Shown piece by piece: positions 48,387-57,606 of a stretch of DNA of 64,000 bases. A program made the position numbers and the translations under genes. The DNA lies in contig CAVTXL010000016.1 in assembly GCA_963738665.1 (NCBI GenBank), positions 310,001-374,000 of the forward strand, read 5' to 3'. The DNA is from JABDGM01 sp963738665 (GTDB lineage Bacteria > Planctomycetota > Planctomycetia > Pirellulales > Lacipirellulaceae). Within the stretch, counting starts at the first letter, position 1, and each line of letters begins with the position of its first letter. Below the pieces are notes generated by a model. That model saw nothing but the letters and a program-made list of their open reading frames with translations. It searched no databases and was not told where the DNA came from.

Positions 48387-49131
48387 AATCGCTAGCCGCA
48401 AAACGGCGCAAGCAGATAGGCAGGGGCGTACGCCGCTCGAAATCACGCTGATAGAAAGGAAAGCACCGCCGGCGCGATACCGGGTTTTATTCGAGTACGG
48501 GGTTTTCACAGTATCTCTCGCGCTGAACCTTCTGCTGAATACGTCAGCGGCACAAACGGCCGCGCGACGTTCCGGCAATTCCGCCGCGAAACAGGGCGAG
48601 GCAACGAGCAGATCCAACGGGTCAACCACAGACAACACTGCGATACCGGAAATCCCGCCCGTTCTGATGACTAAGCTCGAGTCATCGCTGTGCGGCCTGA
48701 AGGTCGGCGACACGCTGCCAGCCATCGAGCTCAAGCAATTGGGCGGACCTGAGCGAGAGCTTTCCAAGCTCTATGGCACGAAGGCCACGGTCGTCGCGTT
48801 CTGGAGGAGCGATCGCCGGATGACTCGCTCCCTCTTGGCCGACCTGGGGCCGGATGTCGGCGAGAAATTTAGCAACGAAGGCGTCAACCTCGTCGGCATC
48901 GCGGTCAACGAGCCGGCGGACGAGGCGCTCGCCGATCTGCAAAAAGCGGGGGCCCGTTTCCCAAATCTCCTGGACGCCGACGGCAAAGCCTTCGCCCAGG
49001 TCGGCCGAGACAAGCTACCCCGCGTCTACTTGGTCGATCCGCAAGGTAGGATACTTTGGTTCGATATCGAGTATTCGCTGGCCACGCGGCGGGAACTGAA
49101 TCAGGCCCTGCGGGCGGTCACGAACAAATGA
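48379..49131 (+). CDS. Redoxin/TlpA-fold protein lacking a CXXC motif
   Basis: 250 residues; ATG 48379 overlaps the end of aspS (ATGTTTAG), so translation is coupled. A hydrophobic segment near residues 35-55 (VLFEYGVFTVSLALNLLL) may anchor it. The C-terminal half has the AhpC/TSA-TlpA fold: LKVGDTLPAIELKQLGGPER, VVAFWRSDRRMTRSLLADL, GVNLVGIAVNEPADEA, and cis-Pro region DKLPRVYLVDPQGRILW. Where thioredoxins have WCxxC it has RSDRR, so it should be redox-inactive or work by another mechanism. No role follows from the aspS linkage. Confidence 0.7.
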   Translation: MFRIASRKTAQADRQGRTPLEITLIERKAPPARYRVLFEYGVFTVSLALNLLLNTSAAQTAARRSGNSAAKQGEATSRSNGSTTDNTAIPEIPPVLMTKLESSLCGLKVGDTLPAIELKQLGGPERELSKLYGTKATVVAFWRSDRRMTRSLLADLGPDVGEKFSNEGVNLVGIAVNEPADEALADLQKAGARFPNLLDADGKAFAQVGRDKLPRVYLVDPQGRILWFDIEYSLATRRELNQALRAVTNK

Positions 49132-49234
49132 AGTGCAAAATGCAAGATTGCCAATGCGAAGTGTAAAATCATAGGCAGGCGCCACGTCAATTTGCATTTT
49201 GCAGTAAACATTGTGTGTTTTGCATTTTCTGATC
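49131..49234. repeat. Inverted heptamer arrays upstream of hom
   Basis: Left arm: six 7-bp units of the type AAATGCA / AAGTGCA (49131-49172), beginning at the redoxin stop. Right arm: seven units of the type TGCATTT (49186-49234). They are inverted relative to each other and fill almost the whole gap before hom. Confidence 0.9.
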
Positions 49235-49265
49235 CTCGGCCATTGCCTCCAGCAAGCTCCGTCCC

Positions 49266-50561
49266 ATGGAAAAAACTAAAGTCGCCATCATTGGCCTCGG
49301 GACCGTCGGGCAGGGTGTCGCGCGCTTGCTGCTCGATCATGGAGATCGTACGTCCCGCCACGCCGGCCGCACGCTGTGGCTGGAGAAGGCCGTCGTGCGC
49401 GACTTGAAGAAGGCCCGCCATTGCGATTTGCCCGAAGGTGTGCTCACCGACCGCGTAGAGGACGTGATCAACGAGCCGGAGATCAAGGTCGTGGCCCTGC
49501 TCATCGGCGGGCTCGAGCCCGAGCGGACGATCATGCTGCGGCTCTTGGAAAGCGGCAAAGACGTCGTCACGGCGAACAAGGCCCTTCTGGCCGAGCACGG
49601 GCCAGAGCTGTTCGACGCGGCGCGCGAGCTGCACCGCTCGATCGCCTTCGAAGCGTCGGTCGCCGGCGGCATCCCGATCATTGCGAATATCAGCCAAAAC
49701 TTGTCGGCCAATCAAATCCTTTCGTTGCATGGCATCGTCAACGGCACGAGCAACTTCATCTTGTCGAAGATGCACGACGAAAACGCGCCGTACGCGGCCG
49801 CCCTGGCCGAAGCCCAACGGCTCGGCTACGCCGAGGCGAACCCGGCTTTCGATGTCGACGGCAGCGACGCCGCTCAGAAGCTGGCGATCCTCGCCCATCT
49901 CGCCTTCGGTGCCCGCGTCGATTGGAAGGAAATCCCGCGGACCGGCATCGACACGCTCGACGTCGCCGATGTCCGCTACGCCCAAGAAATGAAATTTAAA
50001 ATCAAGCTCCTGGCCGTGGCCGACCTGGTCGACGACACGCTCGAGCTGGACGTGTCGCCGGCCCTGGTGCGGGCCGGCACGCCGCTGGCCGAGGTGAGCG
50101 GACCGTTCAACGCGATTCGCGTCGAGGGAGACGCCGTCGGGCCGTTGTTCTTCCACGGCCAGGGGGCCGGACAGATGCCGACCGCTTCGGCCGTCGTGGC
50201 CGATATGATCGACACGGCGGTCGGCCGCGGGGCGATCACATTCCGCACGCTCGAGCTATGGTCGAACCGCCAGGCCCGCGTCACGCCCGCCCCCAGCGAC
50301 GCCGCCCGTGCGAAGTTTTACTTGCGCATCATGGTCGAGGATCATCCCGGCGTACTAGCCCAAGTGACGACCGTCCTGGGCGAATACCACATTTCGATCG
50401 CCTCTGTGCTACAACACGAGCCGCTGGAATCCAACGGCATCGTGCCGCTGGTGATTATGACTCACGAAACGAGTGAAGGGGCGGCGGCGCGGGCCTGCGA
50501 TGCAATCGACAAGCTGCCGCCCGTGCAAGGGAAGACGGTGCGAATGTGGGTGCGGGACTGA
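49266..50561 (+). CDS. hom: Homoserine dehydrogenase with ACT domain
   Basis: 431 residues. Reduces aspartate semialdehyde to homoserine in threonine and methionine synthesis. The N-terminal nucleotide-binding motif is VAIIGLGTVGQGVARLL. Central: GKDVVTANKALLAEHG (catalytic Lys), FEASVAGGIPIIANISQN and GIVNGTSNFILSKM. Substrate-binding residues are in NPAFDVDGSDAAQKLAILA, with the catalytic Asp/Lys cluster near MKFKIKLLAVA. A C-terminal ACT domain (about 352-431; VEDHPGVLAQVTTVLGEYHI) suggests feedback control by threonine. Together with the ApgM-like kinase and aspartokinase genes downstream it gives most of the route from aspartate to phosphohomoserine. Intact frame. Confidence 0.96.
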   Translation: MEKTKVAIIGLGTVGQGVARLLLDHGDRTSRHAGRTLWLEKAVVRDLKKARHCDLPEGVLTDRVEDVINEPEIKVVALLIGGLEPERTIMLRLLESGKDVVTANKALLAEHGPELFDAARELHRSIAFEASVAGGIPIIANISQNLSANQILSLHGIVNGTSNFILSKMHDENAPYAAALAEAQRLGYAEANPAFDVDGSDAAQKLAILAHLAFGARVDWKEIPRTGIDTLDVADVRYAQEMKFKIKLLAVADLVDDTLELDVSPALVRAGTPLAEVSGPFNAIRVEGDAVGPLFFHGQGAGQMPTASAVVADMIDTAVGRGAITFRTLELWSNRQARVTPAPSDAARAKFYLRIMVEDHPGVLAQVTTVLGEYHISIASVLQHEPLESNGIVPLVIMTHETSEGAAARACDAIDKLPPVQGKTVRMWVRD

Positions 50562-50573
50562 AGACGGAAAAGT

Positions 50574-50590
50574 CGGCGTGACAGACGCCG
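50574..50590. terminator. Perfect hairpin between convergent genes
   Basis: Stem CGGCGT / ACGCCG with a GACAG loop, between the stop of hom (plus) and the stop of the Uma2 gene (minus). There is no T run; it may act as a weak bidirectional terminator or mRNA end. Confidence 0.45.
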
Positions 50591-51343
50591 CTATCCGTTG
50601 GCTGCCGCTTGTCGCACCGCCATCTCGTTGAGTCGCGTGACAAACGCCTTGTGCTCGTCGGTTGCCGTCCCTGCTTCGACGGCCGCAAACACTTTGGGCA
50701 AATCACCCGCTAAAAGAGCGGCCACTTCCAGCCACAAACCGGGAAATACTTTGCTCCGCAGCCTACTGCTCTCGTCTGCCTGCATAGCCCCGTACTTTCC
50801 CTCGATCAGCTCAAACCACTCGACGGCTCGCTCTTCGGTGCGCCACACCAGATACTCCTTGACGCCGTTGCGGCGGTACGCGCGAAGTTTGGCGTGCATG
50901 TCGATGCTCACGCTGCTCGCTGCCACTTCGCAAACAAGCTCCGGTGCGCGGGACACGAATCCATCGTCGTCAACAACCGCATTGCCACCCGCCCAGGGAG
51001 GAATCAGCAGCATAACATCTGGTTGCGGCTCGTTGTCTTCGTCCAGCCGGCTCGTTCCGTTGTCGCCTACGACGATGTGCGGCGTTTTGCTGGTGTAATA
51101 CCCAATCCAAGTGACAATGTGTGCGTGCGGATGAGCGTGCTGCACTAACCGGACTGGCGACGGCATATAAACAATCCCCTCCACGAGTTCCGCCTTTTTA
51201 ATGTGCGGCATCGCTTCATATCGCCGCTCAAACTCAGCGCGAGTCAGGTGGTCGCCGTTTTGCAACAATGGTACTGGAGACGAGGGCGGCAGCACCAACG
51301 CCACATCGGCCGTGGACGTCGTTTGATGATTGGCAATACTCAT
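50591..51343 (-). CDS. Uma2 family protein (DUF820, PD-(D/E)XK nuclease fold)
   Basis: 250 residues. Uma2 features: LTRAEFERRYEAMPHIKKAE, LVEGIVYMPSPVRLVQHAHP, the active-site-like EPQPDVMLLIP, and APELVCEVAASSVSIDMHAK followed by YRRNGVKEYLVWR. These keep the Asp, Glu-x-Ala and Lys positions of the PD-(D/E)XK fold (PDVML, EVAAS, Lys in AKLRAY). Uma2 proteins are abundant and often multicopy in cyanobacteria and planctomycetes; their role is not established, though some relate to mobile DNA. The gene lies on the opposite strand inside the threonine gene group and interrupts it, which suggests later insertion. Confidence 0.85.
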   Translation of the reverse strand: MSIANHQTTSTADVALVLPPSSPVPLLQNGDHLTRAEFERRYEAMPHIKKAELVEGIVYMPSPVRLVQHAHPHAHIVTWIGYYTSKTPHIVVGDNGTSRLDEDNEPQPDVMLLIPPWAGGNAVVDDDGFVSRAPELVCEVAASSVSIDMHAKLRAYRRNGVKEYLVWRTEERAVEWFELIEGKYGAMQADESSRLRSKVFPGLWLEVAALLAGDLPKVFAAVEAGTATDEHKAFVTRLNEMAVRQAAANG

Positions 51344-51478
51344 AGGGAAACGTCCGTTTCAACGCCGTCGAAGGGATAGCACCGGCGCCGTCCGGGCCAT
51401 TATACCCAAGATGGCCCATTGCGTCCCCAGGCACGATTCCACTAGGTTAATCGTACGCCTCGCTCGCGGGCTTTTCCC

Positions 51479-52699
51479 ATGAAATTTGCCATCATCATCC
51501 CCGACGGCGCCGCCGACGAGCCGCAAGAATCGCTTGGCCGCCGCACGCCCATCGAAGGCGCGCACACGCCGAATATGGATCGTGTCGCGGCACTCGGCGT
51601 GGTCGCGCGGGCCTGCCACACGCCCAAAACGCTTCCGGCCGGTTCGGAAATCGGCAACCTCAGCCTCCTCGGTTACAACCCGTTCGAAAACTTCACCGGC
51701 CGCGCACCGATGGAAGCCGCGGCGCAGGGCATCCAGCTCGGGCCGGCGGATTGGGCCGTCCGCTGCAACCTGGTCACCATCACCGACCAGGTCATGCGAG
51801 ATTTCACCGCCGACCACGTCAGCACCGAAGAGGCGACCAGGCTGCTCGGCAGTTGCCAACAACAGATCGCCTCGAACCCGAAGTACCGCGGCGCGGCCGA
51901 GTTCGTCCCCGGCATTAGCTACCGCAACCTGCTTTTGTGGAGAGGCGACAAGCTGCCGGCGCCTTTTTCGAACGAATCGCGGACTCGCCCCCCGCACGAC
52001 ATTACGGATCAATCGGTGCTCGAAGAGTACCCCCGCGGACCGGGCAGCGACGTCCTTACCGATTTGATGACGGCCAGCGTCGACGTGTTCCGCGATCACC
52101 CGGTGAACGTCGCTCGCGTCTCGGCCGGCAAGCGCCCGGCGACCAACGTCTGGCTGTGGGGACTGGGCCAAGCGCCGCGGCTGCGGCCATTTACGGAAAA
52201 ATACGGCCCCCGCGGCGCGATGATTACGGCGGTCGATCTATTGCGCGGAATTGCGGCCCTCGTCGGCTGGGACCGGATTGACGTGCCGGGTGCGACCGGG
52301 TACCTGGATACGGATTACGCGGCCAAAGGCCGGGCCGCCGTCGAGGCCTTGAAGATGTACGACATCGTCTGCGTCCATATCGAGGCCTCCGACGAAGCCT
52401 CGCACGAGGGCCGCTGCGATGAAAAGGTAAAGGCCCTCGAACAGATCGACGAACACATCGTCGGCCCCGTGCTGGCTGCCCTCCCGTCGCACGGAGATTG
52501 GCGGATCATGATCAGCCCCGACCACCCGACTTTCCTGCGGACCAAGGTCCATACGCACGGTAATGTCCCCGTTGCGATAGCCGGCACCGGCATCACGCCG
52601 GATGAGTTCACAACGTATGGCGACACGAATGCCGTCGAGTCGCAGCTTGCGTTCGACGACGGCTGGAATCTGATGCCGTGGTTTATTGGGAAGAATTGA
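51479..52699 (+). CDS. apgM: ApgM-family phosphoglycerate mutase-like protein, probable alternative homoserine kinase
   Basis: 406 residues, alkaline-phosphatase superfamily. Metal-site motifs: N-terminal AIIIPDGAADEPQESLGRRT, PTLPAGSEIGNLS-like KTLPAGSEIGNLSLLGYNPF, VHIEASDEASHEGRCDEKV, and ISPDHPTFLRTKVHTHGNVP. The family is annotated as cofactor-independent phosphoglycerate mutase. A subgroup (TIGR02535) has been proposed as homoserine kinase, based on linkage to threonine genes in genomes without ThrB. Here it lies between hom and lysC, and no GHMP-type thrB is in the window, so phosphorylation of homoserine is the better guess. This is inference from context. Intact frame. Confidence 0.85.
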   Translation: MKFAIIIPDGAADEPQESLGRRTPIEGAHTPNMDRVAALGVVARACHTPKTLPAGSEIGNLSLLGYNPFENFTGRAPMEAAAQGIQLGPADWAVRCNLVTITDQVMRDFTADHVSTEEATRLLGSCQQQIASNPKYRGAAEFVPGISYRNLLLWRGDKLPAPFSNESRTRPPHDITDQSVLEEYPRGPGSDVLTDLMTASVDVFRDHPVNVARVSAGKRPATNVWLWGLGQAPRLRPFTEKYGPRGAMITAVDLLRGIAALVGWDRIDVPGATGYLDTDYAAKGRAAVEALKMYDIVCVHIEASDEASHEGRCDEKVKALEQIDEHIVGPVLAALPSHGDWRIMISPDHPTFLRTKVHTHGNVPVAIAGTGITPDEFTTYGDTNAVESQLAFDDGWNLMPWFIGKN

Positions 52700-52700
52700 T

Positions 52701-52729
52701 ATAACCGCGGAGGCACGCCGGTCTATGAG
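52701..52729. repeat. Left flank repeat of a small low-GC gene
   Basis: 29 bp beginning ATAACCGCGGAGGCAC. Its reverse complement aligns with 53090-53118 at 19 of 29 positions without gaps, forming an inverted pair around the small gene 52747-53082. Confidence 0.5.
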
Positions 52730-52746
52730 ATAGCGAACACAGAACG

Positions 52747-53082
52747 ATGGCCGCCAACGCTACCCAAATCATGTACATCGAACTGAAGTCTGGCCACGGC
52801 GATCACGGCCCTGCTCGGATTGGACGAGTTTCTTTTTCTAAGACAGGCCGAACGATCTACTATGGCGACAAAAAGTTTTTGGCCATTGGCGGCAGCGGTA
52901 TAAGCGGCAACTATATCGACGTGGATACAAACGAGGAATACTGGATATCAGGGCCTAAGAAGGACGGTAAAGATCGGCATTGGGCGGGCGGCGGAACAAT
53001 ATACATCGACAAGGATGTTGCCGACGAATACTGGTCAGATATCCGGAAGTGTTCCCCGCCGAAGAACCCTTTCATTCTTTAG
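52747..53082 (+). CDS. Small conserved protein of unknown function
   Basis: 111 residues from ATG 52747; an internal ATG at 52774 (MYIELKSGHGDHGPARIG) may be the true start, as it begins the conserved-looking part. Gly-, Tyr-, Asp- and Trp-rich: RVSFSKTGRTIYYGDKKFL, GISGNYIDVDTNEEYWISG, KDGKDRHWAGGGTIYIDKDV. It is predicted to be a small beta protein with no signal. I recall similar short sequences in many genomes, sometimes misannotated as metabolic enzymes, but cannot name a family. The GC is visibly lower than its neighbours by eye, and an inverted repeat pair flanks it, which suggests it was inserted between apgM and lysC. Confidence 0.7.
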   Translation: MAANATQIMYIELKSGHGDHGPARIGRVSFSKTGRTIYYGDKKFLAIGGSGISGNYIDVDTNEEYWISGPKKDGKDRHWAGGGTIYIDKDVADEYWSDIRKCSPPKNPFIL

Positions 53083-53089
53083 TCGTCTT

Positions 53090-53118
53090 CTCAGTGCCCT
53101 TTGTGTCTCCGTAGTTAA
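53090..53118. repeat. Right flank repeat of a small low-GC gene
   Basis: 29 bp beginning CTCAGTGCCCTTTG and ending GTAGTTAA. It is the inverted partner of 52701-52729 and lies between the small gene and the aspartokinase start. Confidence 0.5.
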
Positions 53119-53145
53119 TCATTGTTTTTGATTTGCAAGGGAGCT

Positions 53146-54926
53146 ATGTCACTCATCGTCCAAAAATTCGGCGGCACGAGTGTCGCCAATGCCGAAAAAA
53201 TTCGTGCCGCCGCCCGCCGCGCCATTCGCGCCCAGCAAAACGGCAACCAGGTGGTGATGGTCGTCAGCGCGATGGGCCACCAGACCGACTATTTGGTCGA
53301 CCTCGCCAAGGAAGTGACCGACAAGCCGCCGGCCCGTGAAATGGACATGCTCCTCTCGACCGGCGAGCAAGTGAGCGTGGCCCTGATGGCCATGGCCATC
53401 CATTCGCTCGGCGCCCAGGCCGTCAGCCTCACCGGCGCCCAGATCGGCATCCGCACCGATAGCACCCACACCAAGGCCCGCATCAAGTCGATCTCCACCG
53501 AGCGGCATGCGCAAGCTCCTTGACGACGGCAAAATCGTCATCGCCGCCGGCTTCCAAGGCATCGACGAAGATTTCAACATCACCACGCTCGGCCGCGGCG
53601 GCAGCGACACGACGGCCGTCGCCCTGGCGGCTGTGCTCGGCGCCGACGCCTGCGAAATCTACACCGACGTCGACGGCGTCTTCACGACCGACCCGCGCCT
53701 CGTGGCCGAGGCCCGAAAGATGAGCCGCGTCAGCCACGATGAAATGCTCGAGTTGGCCAGCCTTGGCGCCGGCGTCATGCACAGCCGCTCGATCGAGTTC
53801 GGCAAGAAGTTCAACGTGCCGATTCACGTCAAAAACAGCGCCAGCTTCAGCGACGAGCCGGGCACAATCATCGGCGCCGACAGTGAATCGGCCGAACGCG
53901 CAGTCAGCGGCGCGGCCCTAACCAAAAACGAGGCTCAGATCACGCTCGTCAATGTCCCCGACCAGCCGGGCACCAGCTTCGCGATCTTCTCGAAGCTCGC
54001 TGCGCTCAACGTGGCGGTCGATATGGTCGTACAGAACGCCGGGACTGAAGGTCGCGCCGATATCTCCTTCACCGTGCCGGAAGACGAGCTCAACAAGGCC
54101 CTCGAGGCCGTCGAGGAGGCGGCCGAGGAACTCGGCGCCGAAGACGTCCTGCACGACCCGAGCATAGCCAAGGTCTCGATCGTCGGTCTGGGCATGGCCA
54201 CGCAATCCGGCGTCGCCGACCGCATGTTTCGCGCCCTGGCGGACGAGGGGATCAACATCGAGGCCATCACGACGAGCGAAATCAAGATCAGTTGCCTCGT
54301 AAAACAGGAGCAAGGCATTGAGGCGCTGCTGCGCCGTGCACGCCGAGTTCGAGCTCGACAAGCCGCCTCGCGACCGGACGTCCTACGGCGAACAGCAGTT
54401 CCGGGCCAAACAAGCGGACGCTATCGACATCGTCGCTCGTTTGCAGCGGATGGAAGACTTGACGATCGAGAGCGTTTCGCTCGACGAGTCACAGGCGCTG
54501 CTCACCCTCTTTGACGTCCCCGACCGGCCCGGAATCAGCGCCAGTATCTTTGAGGCGATTGCCTCAGAGAACATCCTGGTCGACATGATCGTGCAAAGTA
54601 CGGGCCGAGACGATCTCGCCGACGTCAGCTTCACCGTGCCGAGAACAAGCCTCGAGCACGCCCGCCGCGTCCTCAAAGAGCTGGCCAATCAGCTCGGCGG
54701 CGAGGTCAAGGATGTACCCGAGATCGCCATACTGACCGTCAAAGGGATTGGCGTTCGCAGCCATACCGGGGTGGGCCTGCGAATGTTTCAAGCGCTTGCC
54801 GACGCCGACATCAACGTCGAGCTGGTCAGCACGAGCGAAGTCCGCGTCAATGTCGCCGTCGCAGCCGACAAAAGCGCCGCCGGGTTGTCGGCGTTGAAAT
54901 ACGCGTTCGCAGACGTGCTCGCGTGA
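53146..54926 (+). CDS. lysC: Aspartokinase with duplicated ACT-domain region (two frameshifts)
   Basis: About 594 residues when repaired. It phosphorylates aspartate, the first step to lysine, threonine and methionine. ATG 53146 follows AAGGGAG. The kinase domain has IVQKFGGTSVANAEKIRAAA, AGFQGIDEDFNITTLGRGGS, TDVDGVFTTDPR and SLGAGVMHSRSIEFGKK. It then carries two ACT pairs in tandem (ITLVNVPDQPGTSFAIFSKL; VSIVGLGMATQSGVADRMFR; ALLTLFDVPDRPGISASIFE; AILTVKGIGVRSHTGVGLRM), whereas most aspartokinases have one pair (about 405 residues). Breaks lie near 53503 and 54333. The second is repaired by a GC pair (EALLRAVHAEFELD). An essential gene split three ways is the strongest argument that these indels are errors. 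Confidence 0.93.
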
Positions 54927-55013
54927 TTCCTCCCGCCGAGCTGTACGCCAATGCTCGCTCGTTGTCGCATGCGCCATATCCCGCCGTCGGCAGCCGCTGC
55001 GAACTGTGGCACA

Positions 55014-56176
55014 CTATTCCCAACCGTCCAAAATCGTCTTTTTCTGGACGCCGTCGTAGCGCGAGCATTCAAACAGGCAATTCGGCAAATCCGACTTCAA
55101 CCTCCGAACGCCGTCGTACGAAAGAACGTCGCTGATCGTCACGTGGATGTGCCGCAACTCCGCGTTATGTGCTAATTGGGCCAAGCCGGCATCGGAGACG
55201 AGAGTTTCCGAAATGTCGAGCGTTTCCAAACGTGGAATTTGCGATAACACTTCCAAACTTGTGTCCGAAATCGCCGTGTTCGAAACGTCAACTACTTCGA
55301 GCTGCATGCAGCCGGTTAATTTCGTCAATCCGACGTCCGTAATCGCACAGGCATGTAATGCCAGGCGACGCAAGTTGGTTAGGCGGGCCACATGGGCAAG
55401 AGTGATATCCGTGATCGAAGTTCCAGACAGATCCAACGACTCAAGCCCGGCAAGTTTGTCGAGACACGCTCCCCCCACATCGCTCACATTTGCCACGTCG
55501 GCCAAGCCCAAGCTTTTCAGCGCCGACAGTTGGAAATCGAAATTACGCCGTCGTCCGACACGTTTCTCGCCGTATTCACCTCCAAGGATTGCAAGTTTCG
55601 TCCGTCGCCGATCTCGGCCAGGTGCCGATCGGTGACGAAGCCGCCTTGTAAATAGACGTGCGACAAATTCGGGCCACGGAGCAGTGCGCCAAACGCCGCC
55701 AATTGCCGATCGGTGAACTGTCGCACTTCGTCCTCTGGCGGCCGGGGCTCCCACGGCATGGGCGGCCGCGACTCGTAGGACTTTGGGCCGATAAATGTGA
55801 CGCTGCACACCTGCGGAAGTCCTGACGCAGCCGCATCGATCGATGCTCCGTCGATCACAGAATAAGTGTAGTCCCACTTCACCTGCACGACTTCGGCATA
55901 TACGTCGCTGCCGAACCAGCGCCGCAGCAATTGAATCCACGGCGAAAGGCCGCCGACCGAGCCGTCGCGAATCTCGTAGTCGTAAGACACCGAACCGCCG
56001 CTGCCGCACACCTTGGCAACCACTCCCCTCAGATGCCGCAGGCGGAGCATTTCAGCGCTGAAGAATCCCAGCGGCACGCTGAGCAACGCGATGCTTACCA
56101 GCATCGTGCGCATGCCGAATCGTAGAGAAAGCCAACGGCGATTCGCCCGAAGATCTAACGGCACGGTCTTAGCCAT
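55014..56176 (-). CDS. Membrane-anchored leucine-rich repeat protein (one frameshift)
   Basis: About 387 residues from ATG 56176. A basic N-terminus and one helix (TMLVSIALLSVPLGFFSAEM) anchor it, a layout common in planctomycete LRR proteins. The C-terminal half has about seven leucine-rich repeats of the cysteine-containing/RNI-like type: LAGLESLDLSGTSITDITLA, LTNLRRLALHACAITDVGLT, IPRLETLDISETLVSDAGLA. The frame breaks at 55532-55538 in a T run; one added T gives DDGVISIFQLSALKSLGLAD. Probably a protein-interaction module outside the membrane; partner unknown. The neighbours suggest nothing. Confidence 0.8.
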
Positions 56177-56429
56177 CGTACTTGCCGGCAATTTTGCCAC
56201 GCTGCTCAACGATCCACCGATGATGATTTCACTTCTACACCTTGTTGTTCGTGCAGCCAAGTTCGACGTACCAGGCGTGCGCCTGCAGCGACGCTCGGCC
56301 TCGCGCTTGCGAGAGGCGAAATCCCTGGATCCCAAAAGAATCCGCGGAAGTCCGGATTTGGAACGCTTCGCGCCGCCACGACCGCGGCTATCTCACCCCC
56401 GTTTTCGACTCGACCGTATTCAACAGCGG

Positions 56430-56840
56430 CTAGCTTTGGTTCCCCATCACGTCGTTCAGCACGTCCTCAGAGACGTAAATCGGCAGCGGCGGGTTGCACG
56501 TCACGGCGACGGCGATCGCATCGCTCGGCCGCGCGTCGATCTCCACAAGCTCGCCGTCGTGCCGCACGCGGAGCTTGGCGTAATACGTGTGCTCGCGCAG
56601 CTCACTGATCACCACGTCTTGAAACTCGGCGCCCAGCGATTCGACAGCGCCTACCAACAAATCATGCGTTAACGGCCGTGGAGATTCCACGCCCTTGACC
56701 CGCCGATCAATGCTCGTGGCCTCGAAGATGCCGATCAAGATCGGAAATGTGCGCGGCCCGTCGACCTCTTTCAAGAAAATCACCTGTTGATCGTTGATCT
56801 CGCTGATGATGATGCGAGATAGCTCCATCGCGACGGGCAT
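56430..56840 (-). CDS. Bifunctional nuclease (BFN) domain protein
   Basis: 136 residues from ATG 56840, with AAGGGA upstream; the longer open frame ahead is unlike the family. BFN/DUF151 features: MELSRIIISEINDQQVIFLK, FPILIGIFEATSIDRRVKG, RPLTHDLLVGAVESLGAEF and the conserved ARPSDAIAVAVTCNPPLPIY. The plant founder has RNase and DNase activity; the bacterial role is not settled. A single-domain protein of standard length. A short acidic protein gene follows upstream on the same strand. Intact frame. Confidence 0.9.
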   Translation of the reverse strand: MPVAMELSRIIISEINDQQVIFLKEVDGPRTFPILIGIFEATSIDRRVKGVESPRPLTHDLLVGAVESLGAEFQDVVISELREHTYYAKLRVRHDGELVEIDARPSDAIAVAVTCNPPLPIYVSEDVLNDVMGNQS

Positions 56841-56999
56841 GGCAACAATCCCTTTCGGAGAGCGAGCGAATCGGTCGGTCTGGCTGCTCCCATTATATCC
56901 GCGAGTCGAGAAGCGAGTGGCAAGGTGCGAGCCGGACGAAATCACTTTTCCCGCACCTTGGGACTCTCTTCTCCCCGGCGTCGCCTAATCCAGCAACCC

Positions 57000-57437
57000 C
57001 TATTCCAACGCCTTTTTGGGCTTCGCGTCGCTCTTTCCACTCACGGCGACGCGGCCGTAGGACTTGCCGGTGCGGTTAAATTCCGTGGCAAATGCCTCGG
57101 CATCTTCGGGCGTGAAAGGGCGGTCGATCGTGCGCGTGAACTTCTTATGTTCATAGACATGGACCACGTAATTGGCCGCTGGCTCCGGACGTCCGTACTC
57201 GTCGACCCGTTCATCGTCAGCCGGGCCGCCGACGTCCGGGTCGACACGCCGCTGCTCGCGGCGGTCTGCGTTGTCGCGAGCGTCCCCCTCTTCCCGCTCG
57301 TCGGGGTCGTCGCGCTCAGAATCTTCATCTCGCGCCTCGTCGTCGAGCGGCGACTCGTCGTCGAGCTCGCTGTCCTCGTCATCGTCCACGAAGTCGAACT
57401 CTTCGTCGTACAGATCGTTGTCGTCGTCACGAGCCAT
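57000..57437 (-). CDS. Acidic low-complexity protein of unknown function
   Basis: 145 residues from ATG 57437, with GAGGA nine bases upstream. The first 85 residues are almost all Asp, Glu, Arg and Ser (DDDNDLYDEEFDFVDDDEDS), predicted disordered. The last 55 are better ordered: NYVVHVYEHKKFTRTIDRPF followed by TPEDAEAFATEFNRTGKSYG. The strong charge makes opposite-strand ORFs look long, but the compact C-terminal block with its ribosome site supports this frame. Not recognised. It precedes the BFN gene in the same direction, 160 bp away. Confidence 0.6.
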   Translation of the reverse strand: MARDDDNDLYDEEFDFVDDDEDSELDDESPLDDEARDEDSERDDPDEREEGDARDNADRREQRRVDPDVGGPADDERVDEYGRPEPAANYVVHVYEHKKFTRTIDRPFTPEDAEAFATEFNRTGKSYGRVAVSGKSDAKPKKALE

Positions 57438-57606
57438 TCTACGATCCTCGCAATTCCTAACGCACGTATCACGCAATGCCGCCAAGCGCCTCAAAACCGA
57501 TTTGCGGCAATACCTCGTGGGCCGCTTGGCGTCCTGGCGGTTCAGCCGGGGGCCGTTTCATAATAGCACAACCGCACAATGAGTATCGCGCCGTCGTCGT
57601 CGGCCG

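Noticed and set aside
53146..54926. Programmed ribosomal frameshifting in aspartokinase
   Set aside because: No slippery heptamer or pseudoknot is seen at the breaks. The same kind of CG-tract deletion occurs in many unrelated genes here, so a sequence error is simpler.
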